From Moritella sp. 5 (GTDB taxonomy: Bacteria; Pseudomonadota; Gammaproteobacteria; Enterobacterales; Moritellaceae): 64,000 nucleotides of DNA. Below the pieces are notes generated by a model. That model was given only the letters and a program-made list of their open reading frames with translations. It did no database searches and was not told the origin of the DNA. The DNA lies in contig NZ_CP056122.1 in the NCBI RefSeq assembly GCF_018219455.1, forward strand, positions 930,001 through 994,000, read 5' to 3'. Positions 34,046 to 43,400 of this stretch are shown one piece after another (the stretch's first letter is position 1; every line of letters starts with the position of its first letter). The position numbers and the translations under genes were made by a program.

Positions 34046-34921
34046 ATGAAAAAAAATAATAAAGTACTTCATACTCTGGCTGAGCATTTAACAATAGGAG
34101 CAAGGATTGCATTAAGATGCCGGGATGTGGGCTGTAGTCATTATGACATTGCTAAATGCTGTAATGTGACGGAGCGCACAGTTTATAACTGGTGTAAAAG
34201 CAAGAGCATACCAGAGTTAAGATATATTCCATCCCTTTGTTTTATCCTTCACTCACAGATCTCTTGGTTGGTTACAGGACGTATGGATAAATACCAATGG
34301 GTTGATGAGTTTCCTATTGGTTTTTTTGATTTTCTTGTTTCTATTCGTAATGTCAATTTAGCTATTGAAAACCGTGGCGACGTTCTCCGTAGTGTGTTTG
34401 AAATGGCGATGACATTACATTTTAGTATCAATAATAGCGCCCATAAAAAGCACAATTTTAATTGCTTTGTGGATAAAGAGCCAACACATAAAGTACATAA
34501 ATTTAAGTGTTTTATGAATAGAGTAACGACAAATAGTCCATTTCATCATGTGGAAGAAGTTAAACATGGGGTGCAAGAAAATCTAACTTTTAGTGGTCGC
34601 TTTAATATACGAAAATTGGAATTAGGGTTATCAAATAAAGGCATCTCATTATTTTGTGGCGTTTCTGAAAAAACAGTCTACAACTGGGGAAAAGGAAAGT
34701 CCTTACCAACAATTATGCAATTTCCTGCATTATGTTCCATTTTAGATGCTGATATGAGTTGGTTGGTCACAGGCTGCTGTGATCTTCCACAGTGGCTAGG
34801 TATGACTCCTACGGAATTAAAGGTAATGCTGGATAATTTAAATCGCTTACCGAGCCGAACAGTCAATCAAATATATCTATCTGTATCCGTAATTGTTCAT
34901 GAGCTTGATACTATTAATTAG
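34046..34921 (+). CDS. regulator with two related helix-turn-helix units
   Basis: The 291-residue protein contains two copies of one module about 163 residues apart. Unit 1 has TERTVYNWCKSKSIP (about 43-57) and then SWLVTG (about 74). Unit 2 has SEKTVYNWGKGKSLP (about 206-220) and then SWLVTG (about 237). The pattern is that of phage-repressor-like (XRE/CI) N-terminal domains, where the second helix contacts DNA. The linker of about 110 residues is His- and Asn-rich without a known domain. No protease or LexA-type cleavage domain is present. A single chain could bind two operator half sites. The start ATG lacks a clear ribosome site. Confidence 0.65.
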   Translation: MKKNNKVLHTLAEHLTIGARIALRCRDVGCSHYDIAKCCNVTERTVYNWCKSKSIPELRYIPSLCFILHSQISWLVTGRMDKYQWVDEFPIGFFDFLVSIRNVNLAIENRGDVLRSVFEMAMTLHFSINNSAHKKHNFNCFVDKEPTHKVHKFKCFMNRVTTNSPFHHVEEVKHGVQENLTFSGRFNIRKLELGLSNKGISLFCGVSEKTVYNWGKGKSLPTIMQFPALCSILDADMSWLVTGCCDLPQWLGMTPTELKVMLDNLNRLPSRTVNQIYLSVSVIVHELDTIN

Positions 34922-35188
34922 TTATATGATATAACTGTTTTGTATAGTCATGGAAATAGTAACGTAAACACTTAGGTGTATGTTTATAATAGATTTATTA
35001 TATGAAGGAATGTCTCTTCATATAGACTATTCGAATGGAATAGGATTTCAATATAAAATGAAAAATGGCGGAAACAGACGCCCGAAATGGTAATTTAAAT
35101 TTTACTTATCTAATTTATAAGGTAATGTCTTTACTAGCTTGTCGCTAACCCTAAAGTAGTTAAATTAAAAGTGGAGGTTGTTCGAATA
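34922..35188. other. AT-rich leader of the first winged-helix gene
   Basis: No gene is seen. The stretch holds the promoter of the following winged-helix gene; boxes could not be fixed with confidence. Confidence 0.3.
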
Positions 35189-35545
35189 ATGTATATATCA
35201 AAGAATGAAGTTAATATTGCAAAGAATGAAGTTAATATTGGTTATATTAACATCAACCTCAATAGTGGGTTGATAAAGCACCAAAAACCAAATTTTAAAA
35301 TTGAACGAGTGGGGAAAAGAGAACTAAATACCTTAAATATTCTACTTCATAATGAGAACGATGTTGTGAGTAAAATGACCTTGATTGATTCAGTCTGGAA
35401 AGATCGTGTTGTAACAGAAAGTTCTTTAAATGTTGCAATATTCAACTTAAGGAAACTACTTGATAAATATGATGAAAATAATCACTACAGTTTAGTCAAT
35501 GTAAGTGGTTATGGCTATGGTTTATACAGTAATACTCTTAGCTAA
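35189..35545 (+). CDS. free-standing OmpR/ToxR-type winged-helix protein, copy A
   Basis: The 118-residue protein is almost only a Trans_reg_C winged helix. After an N-terminal strand region it has GKRELNTLNILL, then VWKDRVVTESSLNVAIFNLRKLL as the recognition helix, then VSGYGYGLY for the wing. There is no receiver domain and no membrane helix, unlike OmpR or CadC/ToxR. The ATG at 35189 follows GGAGG by about 12 bases. Residues 4-17 hold a 7-residue tandem duplication. It is paralogous to the protein encoded at 37735-38085. An EAL gene follows 434 bp downstream on the same strand. Confidence 0.75.
   Translation: MYISKNEVNIAKNEVNIGYININLNSGLIKHQKPNFKIERVGKRELNTLNILLHNENDVVSKMTLIDSVWKDRVVTESSLNVAIFNLRKLLDKYDENNHYSLVNVSGYGYGLYSNTLS
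35199..35240 (+). repeat. 21-bp exact tandem duplication inside the winged-helix gene
   Basis: Positions 35199-35219 and 35220-35240 are identical and in frame, giving KNEVNI twice near the N-terminus. The duplication looks recent because no base differs. Confidence 0.85.
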
Positions 35546-35979
35546 ATATATCTTCAATATACCTTCAATATACCTTCAATATTCAGTTAAAACTAGATTG
35601 ATAAGTATCATTTCATGGAGGTTATTAATCTGTAACGTACATTACTTAATATTATTAATTAATAATTTAAAATATTATCAATTTTAGATTCAAGGTCTGA
35701 AATCTAATTAATTAAGTAAGTTAGTAATTATAGAGTGATTTCTTATGCACTTATGCGTATGTTAATTTGTGAATTGCAGATTTGCTTTACGTTAAATAAT
35801 GTGGCTATTTATTGTTTTATTATTAAATAATTATAAGTTTGTTAAATGTAGGTTTATTATGATTGTGGATAATAAATAAGGTTATAATTAACTTTATTTA
35901 ATATTAATGTTGATGTTGTATTTTATGATGGTAATTAATCGTATTGATAGCGCCGACTATATATCTCGAAGAGGTTGTG
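35546..35979. other. 434-bp AT-rich gap between winged-helix gene and EAL gene
   Basis: No gene is recognised; short open frames are not supported. Near the left end AATATACCTTC recurs (TTCAATATACC twice around 35550-35580). The gap is unlike the inverted copy, where the two genes overlap, so DNA may have been inserted or a spacer kept here. Confidence 0.3.
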
Positions 35980-36765
35980 ATGAAAATTTATTTTTGTGAT
36001 GTAAAGGAAGCATACTGCCTGATATTTCATAATTATATTATTAGAAGTGCTTTTCAAGCGATTGTAGATGTTGATGGGAATATTATTGGGTATGAAGCTT
36101 TAGCTCGAATATGTTTAAGAGATAGTGGGCTAGTAATTCGACCTGATGTATTTTTTTCGATTTTGAAAAATAATGATGAATCACAAGATTTATTATTTTT
36201 AATTAATCGTTTACATTTATGCAGTTATCGCTCATCTAAATTTTTTAAAAAATATCATAAAATATTTCTCAATTTGACGCCAGATTTTTTTGAACGCTTA
36301 TCTGACTTCCCTCGAATTATTGTGGATGTAAATAAGATGCTTAAAGAGTTTGATATTCCTTTAACTAATGTCGTCGCTGAAGTGACAGAGAGCAGTGCTG
36401 TTTGTGAAGGTAAGTTGGCTCGTGGTGTAAAGTTGATATCGGAATATGGTTACATTCTAGCACTTGATGACTACGGTGATGAAGCGTCTGATTTTGAACG
36501 CTATAAGATGTGTCACCCTGAAATCGTAAAAATTAGTCGAGATTTCTTTCTATCTCATAAGGCAAGTGGCTCTTATATAAACTTTAAAGCTCTTATTGAT
36601 GCATTTAAAGGATATGGCTCAAAAGTGTTAGTTGAGGGGGTTGAATTACAAGATGATCACAAAGTATTGTTATCATTGGGTGTTGATTATTTTCAAGGTT
36701 TTTTCTTTCATAAGCCAGAATGTGTTTCTCCTTGTGCTTTAGTAAAGGGAACTGTATTTCTTTGA
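35980..36765 (+). CDS. free-standing EAL-domain protein, copy A (probably active c-di-GMP phosphodiesterase)
   Basis: The 261-residue protein consists of an EAL domain with a 30-residue N-terminal lead (MKIYFCDVKEAYCLIF). The catalytic set is visible: Glu in YEALAR, Asn in FLNLTP, Glu in AEVTES, Asp-Asp in LALDDYG, Lys in VKIS, Glu in VLVEGVE and Gln in YFQGF. It should cleave c-di-GMP to pGpG, or act as a c-di-GMP sensor. There is no signal peptide, sensor or GGDEF domain. The ATG at 35980 follows AGAGG; the upstream frame extension lacks support. It is linked to the winged-helix gene upstream and convergent with the second EAL gene. Confidence 0.85.
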   Translation: MKIYFCDVKEAYCLIFHNYIIRSAFQAIVDVDGNIIGYEALARICLRDSGLVIRPDVFFSILKNNDESQDLLFLINRLHLCSYRSSKFFKKYHKIFLNLTPDFFERLSDFPRIIVDVNKMLKEFDIPLTNVVAEVTESSAVCEGKLARGVKLISEYGYILALDDYGDEASDFERYKMCHPEIVKISRDFFLSHKASGSYINFKALIDAFKGYGSKVLVEGVELQDDHKVLLSLGVDYFQGFFFHKPECVSPCALVKGTVFL

Positions 36766-36774
36766 TACATATCG

Positions 36775-36910
36775 TAAAAGAATGTCATTATTACTTTATT
36801 CAAAAGATTAATTCCATTAGTCGTAAATGATGATGAGGACGTTGTACTCATATACTGGTTAATCTGATGAGTACTAATATGTAAAACAATGAGTATGAAG
36901 TGCAGATTAG
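36775..36910 (+). repeat. 3' flank of EAL copy A, resembling 38813-38968
   Basis: The DNA after the EAL stop (opening TAAAAGAATGT, later TTAGTCG, then GATGAGTACTAATATG and AAAACAATGAG) aligns in order with 38813-38968. It contains no credible gene. Confidence 0.5.
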
Positions 36911-36992
36911 AGTGGTAGTTAAGTAAATTGAGGATAGTGGTTTTGGCTGGGTTTTATAGTCATATAGGTTTTCATCACGTTAGAATTTGCTC

Positions 36993-37763
36993 TTACCCAT
37001 ATTGGTAAGCGAGGTGTGCTTCAAATTGTTGGCCCTGGATGCTTTCTAAGCTGAAAGGTTTACAATAGAGAAACCCTTGGCAAAGACAATCCAGCTTTGC
37101 AATTTGATCGTGCTGGTAATCAGATTCGATTCCTTCAAAGATTAAATTCTTAAATGAATTTTTAGATACAAAGTGATATAAAGCTGAAACGATAGAGTAA
37201 TTATTCATATGTTTATAAATAAATGTTCTATCAATTTTAACTCTATCCCAAAGTAATATATTTAATGCATCAATAGGTGTTTCTTCAGACATAAAATTAT
37301 CCAACCATAGCTCATGACCTTGTGATTTTAGTATACGAATAGATCTCTTTGCACTATCGGTTATTGTGTTACTTTTAAAGTTACAGATTTCAAATGCAAA
37401 TCGAACTTTGCTTAAAGAAACTACTTCTTTAACAAATACACTGTCAGATAATAAACTGAATGGACAATTTATAGATGCTATAATTCGTTCCGAATTTAAT
37501 TTGTATTCACACATATTTAATTCTTCAATTTGTATTATAATTAACTCTTTTACAAAATCATCTGATATAGTTTTAAAAAATTCTTCTGTGTTGATATTTT
37601 GTTTAGAGTTGTGATTGAAACTGGTTGTTACTTCTAGTGCAAATACCTGCTTGTTTTTGGGGTTAATAATTGATTGAGCAAGTAAAGTAAAATCTGCAGA
37701 GGAATTGTTATTAATGTTTTTTATGGTAACAGAGCTATGATTCTGTATTGTTATATAAGACAT
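36993..37763 (-). CDS. free-standing EAL-like protein, copy B, degenerate active site
   Basis: The 256-residue protein still has the EAL fold markers: NCPFSLL, AFEIC, LWLDNF, VKIDRTFI, LIFEGIES and CQGFLYCKP. Two key residues are changed. The EAL Glu position reads FALEV with no Glu in register, and the second metal-binding Asp of DD is Asn (LDN). It is therefore probably not a phosphodiesterase and may bind c-di-GMP or protein partners, as inactive EAL regulators do. The ATG at 37763 has a CAGGAG site within the end of the winged-helix gene, and the genes overlap by 29 bases, which indicates coupled translation. Confidence 0.8.
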   Translation of the reverse strand: MSYITIQNHSSVTIKNINNNSSADFTLLAQSIINPKNKQVFALEVTTSFNHNSKQNINTEEFFKTISDDFVKELIIIQIEELNMCEYKLNSERIIASINCPFSLLSDSVFVKEVVSLSKVRFAFEICNFKSNTITDSAKRSIRILKSQGHELWLDNFMSEETPIDALNILLWDRVKIDRTFIYKHMNNYSIVSALYHFVSKNSFKNLIFEGIESDYQHDQIAKLDCLCQGFLYCKPFSLESIQGQQFEAHLAYQYG

Positions 37764-38085
37764 AACCGACTCCTGAAAAATTTTTTATTATAATATTACT
37801 TGATACAGATTTTATAAATTGTCTTAAATTATGAACAGTTACATTTAATGAACTGTCGGTCACTATTCGGTTAGACCAGACTACTTTTACGATTAACTCT
37901 TTTTCTATTATATTGGCAGGGCTTTTAAGTAAAAAATCGAGTAGTAATAATTCTCTTTTACCAAGTTTTTTATATGTTGATATATCTAACTTATTACCGA
38001 CGTTACAATACAAACCTGAACGTAGGTTTAGTTCGACATTACCAATCTGCATACACCTTGTAGTCACCGTTTCACAATAGTTCAT
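37735..38085 (-). CDS. free-standing OmpR/ToxR-type winged-helix protein, copy B
   Basis: The 116-residue protein has the same build as the product of 35189-35545: GKRELLLLDFLL, VWSNRIVTDSSLNVTVHNLRQFI, then FSGVGYVLYNNTES at the end. No receiver and no membrane helix are present, so control must come from a partner or ligand. The ATG at 38085 follows AAGGAT. It overlaps the downstream EAL-like gene by 29 bases. Identity with copy A is moderate over the whole winged helix, so the duplication is old. Confidence 0.78.
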   Translation of the reverse strand: MNYCETVTTRCMQIGNVELNLRSGLYCNVGNKLDISTYKKLGKRELLLLDFLLKSPANIIEKELIVKVVWSNRIVTDSSLNVTVHNLRQFIKSVSSNIIIKNFSGVGYVLYNNTES

Positions 38086-38209
38086 AATTATCCTTATAGA
38101 TGCTCAAGACACCCTGTCATGTTATTTAGGACCATTTTATATAAAATAAAATAATAATCATTACTAAATAATTATATTTTTATTAAATAACGATGTTTAT
38201 TGATAAATA

Positions 38210-38400
38210 ATAGTGCACATGCGTACATATAAATGTTTGAACATTCACATAGTCACATACTTAAATACGTTTGTTCACGTGCTTTTGCATGGTTGTTTAC
38301 ATATTCACGCATGTCTATTTACATGCTTGCATGTTTACACATGGTTGTTTACATGTCCGCCTGTGATTATTTATATATTCACATGATCATATGTGTGTAA
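38210..38400. repeat. degenerate ACAT-rich repeat tract
   Basis: More than a dozen ACAT or ATGT words occur at irregular 6-20-bp spacing, with one exact 15-mer repeat 52 bp apart. There are no regular spacers, so this is not a CRISPR array. It may be a decayed tandem array or a cluster of protein-binding sites. Confidence 0.5.
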
Positions 38401-38490
38401 ATGCTAGTATTTATTGATTTAAAAGATTGCAGTTGTAATGAAAATTAATGTTTTGTTTACTTTTTATTTATTAAGTGGTTTTGTTTAATA

Positions 38491-38535
38491 TATAAATATA
38501 TAAATATATAAATATATAAATAATTAATTAATTAA
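38491..38535. repeat. octanucleotide microsatellite TATAAATA x4 and ATTA run
   Basis: Four perfect tandem copies of TATAAATA are followed by ATTAATTAATTA. The tract ends about 20 bp before the third EAL start, where copy-number change could alter promoter spacing. Confidence 0.7.
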
Positions 38536-38557
38536 GTTGTATAGATAGGATTTAGTA

Positions 38558-38662
38558 GTGAGAGCTTATTATTGTAAACATAAAGATAGTTATGATCTTT
38601 ATTGTAAGGAGTCGATTATCCGTAGTGCACTAAGCGTTAACGTGCACACCCTAACGGTATGA
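38558..38662 (+). pseudogene. N-terminal remnant of a third EAL gene (copy C)
   Basis: A GTG preceded by AGGA opens a 34-codon frame. Its first 24 residues (MRAYYCKHKDSYDLY, then IIRSAL) align with the start of EAL copy A (MKIYFCDVKEAYCLI, then IIRSAF), with 11 identical positions. The match then stops and the frame ends. DNA from 38813 resembles the 3' flank of copy A, so an internal deletion or replacement of the EAL domain is the simplest reading. Confidence 0.6.
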
Positions 38663-39166
38663 AGGTGCCGAAATTACAGTTACTGCATTTTAATTTATAT
38701 TCTTTTTACTCGCCTTAGTTAACCTTGCTGCTGCATTTATTGCAATGTTTTTGAAACATAGCTTATACCCGCTATAAACTAGAGTTATATTTGATTAATT
38801 AAATACCAATTTTAAAAGAATGTAATGATTATTTTATTAAAAAAAAATTAATGTCGTTAGTCGCTAGTTATTTAAAAATTATAATTAAGAATATTAGATT
38901 CATATGCAGGAGGGAGTATATGAGTACCAGTGTATAAAACAGTGAGCATGGGAACTGAATTAGTACTTATTCCTGATTACACGCTGAATAACTAAATAAC
39001 ACGAGTTAGGCACTGACATTTTATAGGCTAATCAATGTACATTTGCAGTTAGAAAAATGACAACGTGTCCATTCGGGCATGTTCAACCATTTGACTGTAT
39101 TCCGTTGTTGTGGCTGGAGCCACTAGAGGATACTTATTTTAGTTTCGCTAAATGGAGTTAGCAACA
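38663..39166. other. gap before the FadL-like gene, with duplicated flank 38813-38968
   Basis: No intact gene is seen. Positions 38813-38968 align with 36775-36910. Within it AGGAGGGAGTAT precedes a five-codon frame (ATG at 38920), too short to call. The rest carries the FadL-like gene promoter, not resolved. Confidence 0.45.
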
Positions 39167-40471
39167 ATGACTAAGAAGACAATTTCTAACAATATCTCTC
39201 TACTTTCTGTATCCGTGGTATTAGCACTGACAGCAGGTACCGCTCAAGCGAGTTTAGGTAACTTAGGTACAACGTTTGGCTTATCACCTGTTGATATTGC
39301 TTCTGCACAGTCTTTTTCTTTATTTAATTCACAGTCATCAGCGGCATATTACAATCCATCAGCACTCGCTGTGACGGATCAAGGCGAGATGTATGTTGGT
39401 TTATTATCAGCCACTCCGGACATTACTGCTGGCGATCAAATATTTGATGAAGCAACGCAGCCGATACTCTCGGGTATGAATGTTAATATAACCAACCTTT
39501 TTAATTTTTCTTACCCCATTTATTTTGGTCTGATTGCTGGTATCGAAAATTATGGTACTGAAATGATGGCGTTTAGTTCGGCAACATCAGAGACTGGTCA
39601 GTTAGTCAATTATGGTGAGAAGCCATTATTTGTTGCTGCATCGGGTTCAATTCAAATTATGCCTGGCTTAACCATTGGTGGTGGTGCACAAGTATCATTA
39701 CATGCTGATGCTGATATGAGTCTAGAAAGTGAATTAGACGGTACTGCGTCAGGTAATGAACGTGTCGCGGTTGCAGCTAAGCCTGCTATTACCCCTATTG
39801 CAGGAATTACCTTGGATTTAGGACGCATGGCATGTGGCAGTGATAAGAGTTGTGCGGGTAATGGTATTGCGTTTGCTGCCGCTTTTCGTGGTGAAAGTTA
39901 CGGTCAAGCAAATATTAAAGCGGCCGCAACAATTACCCAAACGGTATCCGATTTACCCATCAACCTACTAACATATGATGCATACCAGCCAGATATTATT
40001 TCTGCAGGTGTACGTATTAAAGCGGGAATGGTGAGTTTAGCATTCAGTGCTGAACAACAAAAATGGTCAGATTTGAATGGCTTGATGTTAGGCGACACAG
40101 TGAAAGATCAAGCGAGTGTTGGTTTTGAAGACATCATTATTCCACGCGCAGGTATTGAGCTGAACTTCAACGATACAATTAGATTAATGGCGGGTGCAAG
40201 TTATGAAAAATCGCCATTAGACACTGGTGAAGCAACGTTGGATGTGAATTATTTGAGTGCCGATAAATTAGTGGTTGGTGCTGGTTTCTCTTATTTCCAT
40301 AAAGGTACTAGTTTAACGGCTTATCCTTGGCAGATTGATTTTGCGTATCAACTACAGGTACTTGATCCAACAGCCCACACTATCTCACATCATGATAGTG
40401 CAAACACTTCTTCAGTTGAGTTAGAAGGCACTGTGTCAACTATTTCACTTTCATTCGCGACTAAGTTTTAG
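39167..40471 (+). CDS. FadL-family outer-membrane transport protein
   Basis: The 434-residue protein has a signal peptide ending in AQA. The mature N-terminus carries the FadL/OMPP1 pattern of a hatch segment (SAQSFSLFNSQSSAAYYNPSALA), followed by alternating beta strands and a C-terminal strand ending in Phe (FATKF). Members import long-chain fatty acids or other hydrophobic molecules. It is shorter and quite different from E. coli FadL, so the substrate is open. The ATG at 39167 follows GGAG by 9 bases; an earlier ATG lies 15 bases upstream. The gap to the large lipoprotein gene is 9 bp, so they form one operon. Confidence 0.75.
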   Translation: MTKKTISNNISLLSVSVVLALTAGTAQASLGNLGTTFGLSPVDIASAQSFSLFNSQSSAAYYNPSALAVTDQGEMYVGLLSATPDITAGDQIFDEATQPILSGMNVNITNLFNFSYPIYFGLIAGIENYGTEMMAFSSATSETGQLVNYGEKPLFVAASGSIQIMPGLTIGGGAQVSLHADADMSLESELDGTASGNERVAVAAKPAITPIAGITLDLGRMACGSDKSCAGNGIAFAAAFRGESYGQANIKAAATITQTVSDLPINLLTYDAYQPDIISAGVRIKAGMVSLAFSAEQQKWSDLNGLMLGDTVKDQASVGFEDIIIPRAGIELNFNDTIRLMAGASYEKSPLDTGEATLDVNYLSADKLVVGAGFSYFHKGTSLTAYPWQIDFAYQLQVLDPTAHTISHHDSANTSSVELEGTVSTISLSFATKF

Positions 40472-40480
40472 GGGGGCTTT

Positions 40481-43400
40481 ATGAAAACAGTTAACTTTCG
40501 TTTAAATTCTTTTTTTAGCTCTTTTGTGAAGGGGAGCCTCGTTGCCTCGGCCGTCATGCTTGCTGGTTGTGGACTTGAACCACAAGATAATGAAAAAGTG
40601 AAAGAACCAATTTTAACGGCAGAAGAAAGCCGGGATGAATTAGCAAAACGTCGCGCTAAAAGTTTATTTGATGCACATGAATTCTATTCATACCCATCGA
40701 ATGGTCAAGGTGATGTCGCGGTTAATACCTCTGTACTGTTATCATTTTCTCATCCATTAGATAGCTTTTCGACACAAGATTTTAGCTTAATAGACAGTAA
40801 TGGTAATGTGGTTGAAGTGACGTCGGTCGAAGTGACTGAAGGTAGTTTTGCGACAGATCCTGAAAACCCAAAAGCGAATGGTTTGGCATTTAAACCAAAA
40901 CACGCACTTAAAACGGGTGAACAGTATACCGTTATTTATGAAATAGGCTTGATTAATGAAGCTGAGGGTAATAAAGAATTAACTGCAGAAAGAACGGCGC
41001 AACATCCACTGACGTTCACGACTCGATTAGGTAAAGATTCAGCTAATTTTGCATTGGATACTAACGGTTTTTATCCAACGGATGACTTGCCCTTTACGAC
41101 GTTTACATCATTACGTCTCCGCATGACCAACGAAATTGATATTAAAACCTTGATCACTGGTGACTCATTTAAATTCCAAAAAATCGGATCGACAGAGCAA
41201 GTTCCCGGTGATTTAATTGCCAAAGGCCGTTATATCACATTCGATCCAACGGTTGACCTTGATGTTGATGCGACGTATGAATTAATCGTCAGTAGTGATG
41301 TTAAAGATAAGGTGGGGAATAGCTTTGCGGGTCTAGGAAAAACATTTACGGTATTAGATTCGGGCGACCATGCATTTAAACCAATGAATGTGACCTTGAA
41401 TAATGGTTATCAGGAGTCACCTTATTCTGGAGAACTCATTAATGCGGTAACCATTAAATCAGTATTGATTGGTGCTAATGACACCACTTATGTTGATTCT
41501 GATCTGATTACTGAACTCGCTAACTTGGGTAATTTTGATAGTTCGGCTCCACTTGTTATCCGCAAAGGTTCTATTTTAAATAGTTCTAACCTGACGGTTA
41601 AAGTGGGGGGGGAATTACCAACGGGTTTCGATACCGGTAATATTCGCATGACTAATATTTCTGATGCGACAGGTTATTTAATTAATAATACCAGTTCAGA
41701 TCATAAATATGCACCGAAGCAATTGCACCTGTTCATGGATGTAGCGATGACCACCGATGGTTATCTTGAAAATGGAAAAATAAATGGTAAAGCTAACGGT
41801 GGCTTAAGTCAGAACATTATGCACCTTGAATTAATGGGGACCGTCAGAACGGAAGGCCCAACGATGATCATTGATGCTATCAGTGAAATTGATTTGAAAA
41901 TCTTAGGTGTTGATAATGCACATGCGCAAGTCTCATTCCATATGGAGTCGTATACTGCTGATGAAACACCTGCACCTGCTGTTGATGTTACTTCACCCGT
42001 CTTCCAATCAGCTTACCCAGGCGAAAATATTACTCACTTTAGTGTGGGTGATAATGTCACGGTTACTTACAATGAACCGTTAGAATTAACATCGTTGCAG
42101 AGTATTGTGCTTAAGGATGAAAACGATACTGTGATTGATGCTTATATCCGTCAAGATGGCTCATCTATCGTTATTGATCCTGCTGCTAGTTTAGCTTCTG
42201 CAACCAACTATACGATCACGGGGAGCATTAAAGACTTAGCGGGTAATTCAGCGTTTTTGCAACAAACCTTTACAACTCCTTATAAAACGCAGGAATTAAG
42301 ACAAACATCACCTATGGTTGAAGGTACTGTTCCTGGCTACTCTTGTGCATTGGTCGAATCTAACTATGCAAATGACATTGCGGGTCGTTGTGATGGAGGC
42401 TCTGATGGTAGTGGGACTGTTGCTAAGGATGATAGGTTTAATATTTTTAGTTTACAGGCTAATAGAGATATCTTTATTGTTTTTAGTCAGCCAATTGACA
42501 AAGCAAGCTTAGTACTTGGTAATAACTGTGATACGGGTTCATTTCGTGTTGAAATAGTGAATAGCGCAGGTGTTTGCCTGTCAACTGTTCCGGGGGTGAT
42601 GAAGTATGATAATAAAATATTAACTTTCTCGCCAACGGAAAACTGGCAAGATCAAGGGTCTAATGTTTATCAATATTCGTTAATTTCACAAGAAGATGCG
42701 ACGAAAGATCAAGTTGATTGTAATAGTGGCTCGGTTATTTGCAGTGAAGCTGGCTATCCGTTACAAACGACATTATTGAAAGAAAGTAGTGTCGAAGATC
42801 AAGGTGGACCTGATATTAAAATACCATTTAGATCTGCCCCTGCGGATAACTTTGTGTTTAATCCACTGATGATGCCGACGACGGATAGTAACCGTGATTA
42901 CCGCTGGAATGAAGGACGGGAAACGCTAACCAGTAACTTTGCAAAATTAAGAGTGAAAGAGAATAGTTTTGATGGATTAATTAAAGATGCACAAACAGGT
43001 TGCGCAATTGGCACTACATGTTCAGAAGATAAATCTAAGACCCTCATTAGTGCATTTATGCCAACGGAAGTGGGTGAATATGATCCGGTTAATAATCGTA
43101 TACCAGTAAAGGTGCATGCACAGCAGATGATCTCATCAGAAGTCTATGTTCAGGTTGACTTGAAACTGATTGGTGATAGTGATGTACCTACTGGGACCAT
43201 GATCATGCGCCCGCGTTACCCTGTTGTTGATGGTAAAACAGTTGTACCAACGGGTTATATTATTTGGAATGAGGAAACTCAGCAGCTTAATTTTGCTATC
43301 GAGCTTGATGTCTATATGGATTCGCCTAACATGCATGTGACATTAGATCTTCCGCATAACTTACACAGTTATCCAATCACGATGGATCTGCAAGGTCCTA

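Larger units (their letters stand above)
38086..38557. other. AT-rich spacer with degenerate ACAT repeats and a microsatellite
   Basis: No gene is seen. Positions 38210-38400 are full of ACAT/ATGT words (TTTACATG, TTCACAT), including an exact 15-mer CATGGTTGTTTACAT at 38288-38302 and 38340-38354. Positions 38491-38522 are four perfect copies of TATAAATA followed by ATTA repeats. The promoter of the leftward winged-helix gene should lie at the left end. Confidence 0.5.

Noticed and set aside
34046-34921. Prophage repressor, marking an integrated phage
   Set aside because: No integrase, structural gene or attachment repeats are seen around it; it has no CI/LexA cleavage domain.
35546-35979. 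c-di-GMP riboswitch before the EAL gene
   Set aside because: No GEMM core sequence and the DNA is mostly A and T without the needed stems.
38210-38400. Possible CRISPR array
   Set aside because: The repeated words are short, irregularly spaced and merge into each other; no constant repeat and spacer lengths and no cas gene.
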